A DNA stretch of 64,000 nucleotides, taken from positions 124,001 through 188,000 of the forward strand of contig NZ_JAGGOK010000056.1 of the NCBI RefSeq assembly GCF_018614615.1. Direction: 5' to 3'. The position numbers and the translations under genes were made by a program. Source of the DNA: Streptomyces sp. ISL-100 (lineage in GTDB: Bacteria; Actinomycetota; Actinomycetes; Streptomycetales; Streptomycetaceae). Shown here in pieces: positions 61,766 to 64,000 of the stretch (its first letter is position 1; each line of letters opens with the position of its first letter). The notes below the pieces were generated by a model that was not told the DNA's origin, did no database searches, and was given only the letters and a program-made list of their open reading frames with translations.

Positions 61766-61796
61766 GCCGGTCCGTCACCGACGGACCGGCTTTTTT
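61766..61796 (+). terminator. Intrinsic terminator of tRNA-Val copy 2
   Basis: GCCGGTCCGTC, 3-nt loop, GACGGACCGGC, then six T (61791-61796). Confidence 0.9.
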
Positions 61797-61827
61797 GTGT
61801 TCCGTGCGCCGTCCGCTCCGGGCCCGC

Positions 61828-62556
61828 TCAGGCTGCCGCCGCCGGCATCTCGGGACGCAGGGGCCACGCCGGATTGACCGCCTCGTCCGACCCGTTGCGC
61901 GCGAACCACGCCTGCAGGCCGCGCGCCTGCGCCGCGTGCCACACCGCCTGGAGGGTGTGCAGCTCGGCCGGGGAAAGCCGGTCCAGACGCGCGGCGAAAC
62001 GGCGCCCCAGGGCCCGCATGACCTCGAGAGAGGCCGTCGCGTCGGCTGCCGCGTCGTGCGCGCCGTCCAGCTCCACCTCGTACTGCGCGCACAGATCGGT
62101 GAGCGTACGGCGGCCCTTGCGGTAGCGGTCCAGATGCTTGTCCAGTACGCGCGGATCCAGCACGCACAGCGGACGGCTGTCCAGATAGCGCGTCAGCGAC
62201 GACGCCCGGTGGCGCCTCAGCTCGCGGTCCAGCAGCGTCAGATCGAACGGCGCGTTCATCACCACCAGCGGCCGGCGGGCGATGCTCTGCTCGGCGAGGC
62301 CCCTGGCTATCTCCTCCACTACCGGCGCGGGCCAGCGGCCGTTGCGCTGAAGGTGATCGTCCGTCAGCCCGTGGATGGCGGCCGCCTCCGCGGGCACCGG
62401 AATGCCCGGATTCACCAACCAGCGCGTCACCCGCACCCGCCCGCCCGGCGTGTCCTGCACGACCAGCGCGGCGGAAACTATGCGGTCCTCCTCGACATCC
62501 ACGCCCGTGGTTTCGGTGTCGAACGCGGCCAGGGGTCCTTCGTACCAGCACGTCAT
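61828..62556 (-). CDS. DEDD 3'-5' exonuclease (DnaQ-like)
   Basis: 242 residues. AFDTETTGVD (Asp13, Glu15), VVMNAPFDLTLLDRE and GAHDAAADATASLEV (HxxxxD) give the DEDDh active site. It is a stand-alone epsilon-like exonuclease, often in RNA turnover or repair. GAGGAG before ATG 62556. Confidence 0.92.
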   Translation of the reverse strand: MTCWYEGPLAAFDTETTGVDVEEDRIVSAALVVQDTPGGRVRVTRWLVNPGIPVPAEAAAIHGLTDDHLQRNGRWPAPVVEEIARGLAEQSIARRPLVVMNAPFDLTLLDRELRRHRASSLTRYLDSRPLCVLDPRVLDKHLDRYRKGRRTLTDLCAQYEVELDGAHDAAADATASLEVMRALGRRFAARLDRLSPAELHTLQAVWHAAQARGLQAWFARNGSDEAVNPAWPLRPEMPAAAA

Positions 62557-62743
62557 GTCGAACTCCTCTTGCTCCCTTGGCAGATGGCGTGCGTCCCCCT
62601 GCCCGAACCGGTGATACCCGGCTCGTTTGTGCGGTACGCCGTTTGCGGGGCAGCCGGAGCGGAGACAACACAGGTGACGGGGCGTGTGATTGACGACCCG
62701 TCGCGGGAAACTGATAGGCACAGCCCGGAAGGCACCGTCAGCC

Positions 62744-63310
62744 ATGGCGCTCGCGCAGCCCGAACCGGGCGGGCTGCTGCCCGAGCGGATCGCACCGCTG
62801 CGCGGCGGACTCGCCACCACCGCCTGCATGGAGACTCTTCAGGTGGGCTATCTGCACGCGGTCGCGGCGGCCGCGGGATGTTCTCTCTCACAGCCGTTTC
62901 CGGACAACGGCATCGACTGGCACGTGAGCCACAGCGCTCCCGAGCACACCGTCGATGACGAAGTCACCATCAAAGTGCAGCTCAAATGCACCTACCAGAT
63001 CCCGCCGCACCCGGCAGGGGGCGCGTTCTCCTTCACGCTCGACAACGCGCACCTGGAGAAGCTCGCCCGGAGCCCGGTCTCGGTGCACAAGATCCTGGTC
63101 GTGATGCTCGTACCGCGGACCCAGGAGGACTGGCTGCGCGCCGGTCACGACCGCCTCGATCTGCGGCACTGCTGTTACTGGACCAACCTGGCCGGACACC
63201 CGGTGACGGGCAGGCGCAGGACAACTGTGCGGATCCCGACCTCGCGGATATTCGACGACCGAGCACTCTGCGAGATCATGACCCGGGTCGGGGTGGGAGG
63301 GAGACCCTGA
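62744..63310 (+). CDS. DUF4365-like protein
   Basis: 188 residues. LQVGYLHAVAAAAGC..., DNGIDWHVSH, TIKVQLKCTY are similar to the nuclease-like (PD-(D/E)xK) DUF4365 fold: D in GIDW and Q-x-K in VQLKCT are possible catalytic residues. In phage and defence contexts such domains occur, but here it is a conserved Streptomyces gene. ATG 62744. Its stop overlaps the next ATG (TGATG). Confidence 0.7.
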   Translation: MALAQPEPGGLLPERIAPLRGGLATTACMETLQVGYLHAVAAAAGCSLSQPFPDNGIDWHVSHSAPEHTVDDEVTIKVQLKCTYQIPPHPAGGAFSFTLDNAHLEKLARSPVSVHKILVVMLVPRTQEDWLRAGHDRLDLRHCCYWTNLAGHPVTGRRRTTVRIPTSRIFDDRALCEIMTRVGVGGRP

Positions 63311-64000
63311 TGCAGCACCGGCCGATCGACGAGCCCGTACGACCACACCCGAGCACGGAGTCCGACAGTGGCTTCGCCACGGGTGCGGGGGTCTGGGATG
63401 CGGGCGCGGGGCCCGACCCCGCCAAGGTGGACCCCGCCGTGCTCGGCGTGCTGCTGGCCCGGCACGGCTGGCGGCGGCGCGGGGGAGCGGCGGGGCGCTA
63501 CGCGCGCTGGACCGCGCCCGGACCGTCCGGCGGCGGGACGAGCCTGCTCGTACCGGAGAGCAGGGCGTTCCCCGACAGCGACGACCTGCTCGGCGAGGCA
63601 CTGACCGCGCTCGCCCGGTGCGCCGCGCCCTCCGCCCGTGAGGTGCTGGTCGCACTCGCCGTCCCGAGCGACGAGATCAGGTGGTGGCGCGACGTACCGG
63701 AAGGCCCTTCCGGAGCCGCCTCGTGGACCGCGCAGGAGCAACTGCGCTCGGCGGCACGCCAGATGCTGCTCGCGGCGGCGCTCGCCGCGCGCGGGCGCGC
63801 CGGGTACTACGGCGCGCGGCACCGCAGGCAGGCGCAGACGTCGCTGGAGGGCGTGCTCGTGGGGCCGGCGCCCGGTGGGCGCGCGCTCACGGCGTTCGTA
63901 CCGGTGGAAGCGGGGCGCGGCGCTGTCGTACGGCTGCACCACGCCCTTCACGCGGCCCGCGAGGCCGTCGACTACAAGCGGGCCACCGGCGGCATGGAGG
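63310..64000 (+). CDS. Hypothetical protein, 3' end outside window
   Basis: The ATG at 63310 overlaps the previous stop (TGATG) and the frame stays open to the window end (about 230 codons), so the gene is truncated here. Start MQHRPIDEPVRPHPSTESDS; then LGVLLARHGWRRRGGAAGRY, LLVPESRAFPDSDDLLGEAL and a region with many Arg and Ala. No family recognised. The overlap suggests an operon with the DUF4365-like gene. Confidence 0.7.
   Translation, partial: MQHRPIDEPVRPHPSTESDSGFATGAGVWDAGAGPDPAKVDPAVLGVLLARHGWRRRGGAAGRYARWTAPGPSGGGTSLLVPESRAFPDSDDLLGEALTALARCAAPSAREVLVALAVPSDEIRWWRDVPEGPSGAASWTAQEQLRSAARQMLLAAALAARGRAGYYGARHRRQAQTSLEGVLVGPAPGGRALTAFVPVEAGRGAVVRLHHALHAAREAVDYKRATGGME

Overview
The window is high-GC actinobacterial chromosome and almost certainly Streptomyces. 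GTG starts, ATGA/GTGA overlaps, rare TTA codons, an SsgB sporulation protein, an NsdA-like regulator and many actinomycete-only small membrane proteins all point there. From memory, the gene order from the arginine genes through met, cob, pab and ssgB matches the conserved core of Streptomyces chromosomes. No rRNA, CRISPR array, insertion sequence, integrase or replication origin was seen.

Layout. 1-12.1 kb holds the end of a PP2C/SpoIIE phosphatase, an NsdA-like regulator, two convergent genes that each carry a TTA codon (a NUDIX hydrolase and a small membrane protein), a 3-hydroxybutyryl-CoA dehydrogenase, a secreted glycosidase-like protein, a divergent EamA exporter/MocR regulator pair with overlapping start codons, an RlmG-like methyltransferase, a VOC protein, a YdeI-like protein and an MFS transporter. 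12.2-17.5 kb holds a broken AraC-type regulator followed by the overlapping operon argC-argJ-argB-argD-argR. 17.5-23.5 kb (minus strand) holds a type II NADH dehydrogenase and a complete lasso-peptide locus: precursor, cyclase, RRE protein, leader peptidase and ABC exporter. 23.5-26.7 kb holds argG and argH, so the lasso locus sits inside the arginine regulon. The precursor and argG diverge from one 338-bp region.

26.7-41 kb holds an aldo/keto reductase, a secreted repeat protein, a TetR/MFS efflux pair with an operator, PlsC, a Tat-exported glycerophosphodiesterase, a sigma-like protein, small membrane proteins, a HAD phosphatase, the methionine importer metN-metI-metQ preceded by a Cys/Met-rich leader peptide, and cobL. 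41-46.7 kb holds a giant fusion of a proline/glutamate/glutamine-rich region, BluB and CobT, then a repeat-filled non-coding stretch, then cysG. These join cobL in corrin and siroheme synthesis. 46.8-64 kb holds an RNA methyltransferase, a membrane Ser/Thr kinase, small proteins, a five-tRNA cluster (Gly-Cys-Val-Val-Val), pabB-pabC, GNAT and DsbA-like proteins, ssgB, a PGPGW membrane protein, two further tRNA-Val genes, a very large membrane protein, a DEDD exonuclease, a DUF4365-like protein and one gene running off the end.

The strongest candidate for something new is the lasso peptide. With the canonical leader cleavage after Thr-Gly, the only acidic residue of the 19-residue core is Asp at position 11, whereas known lasso rings close at residues 7-9. 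Other points worth attention are the leader peptide before metN, the paired TTA genes, the BluB-CobT fusion and a family of intergenic repeats that includes a 127/129-bp tandem array.
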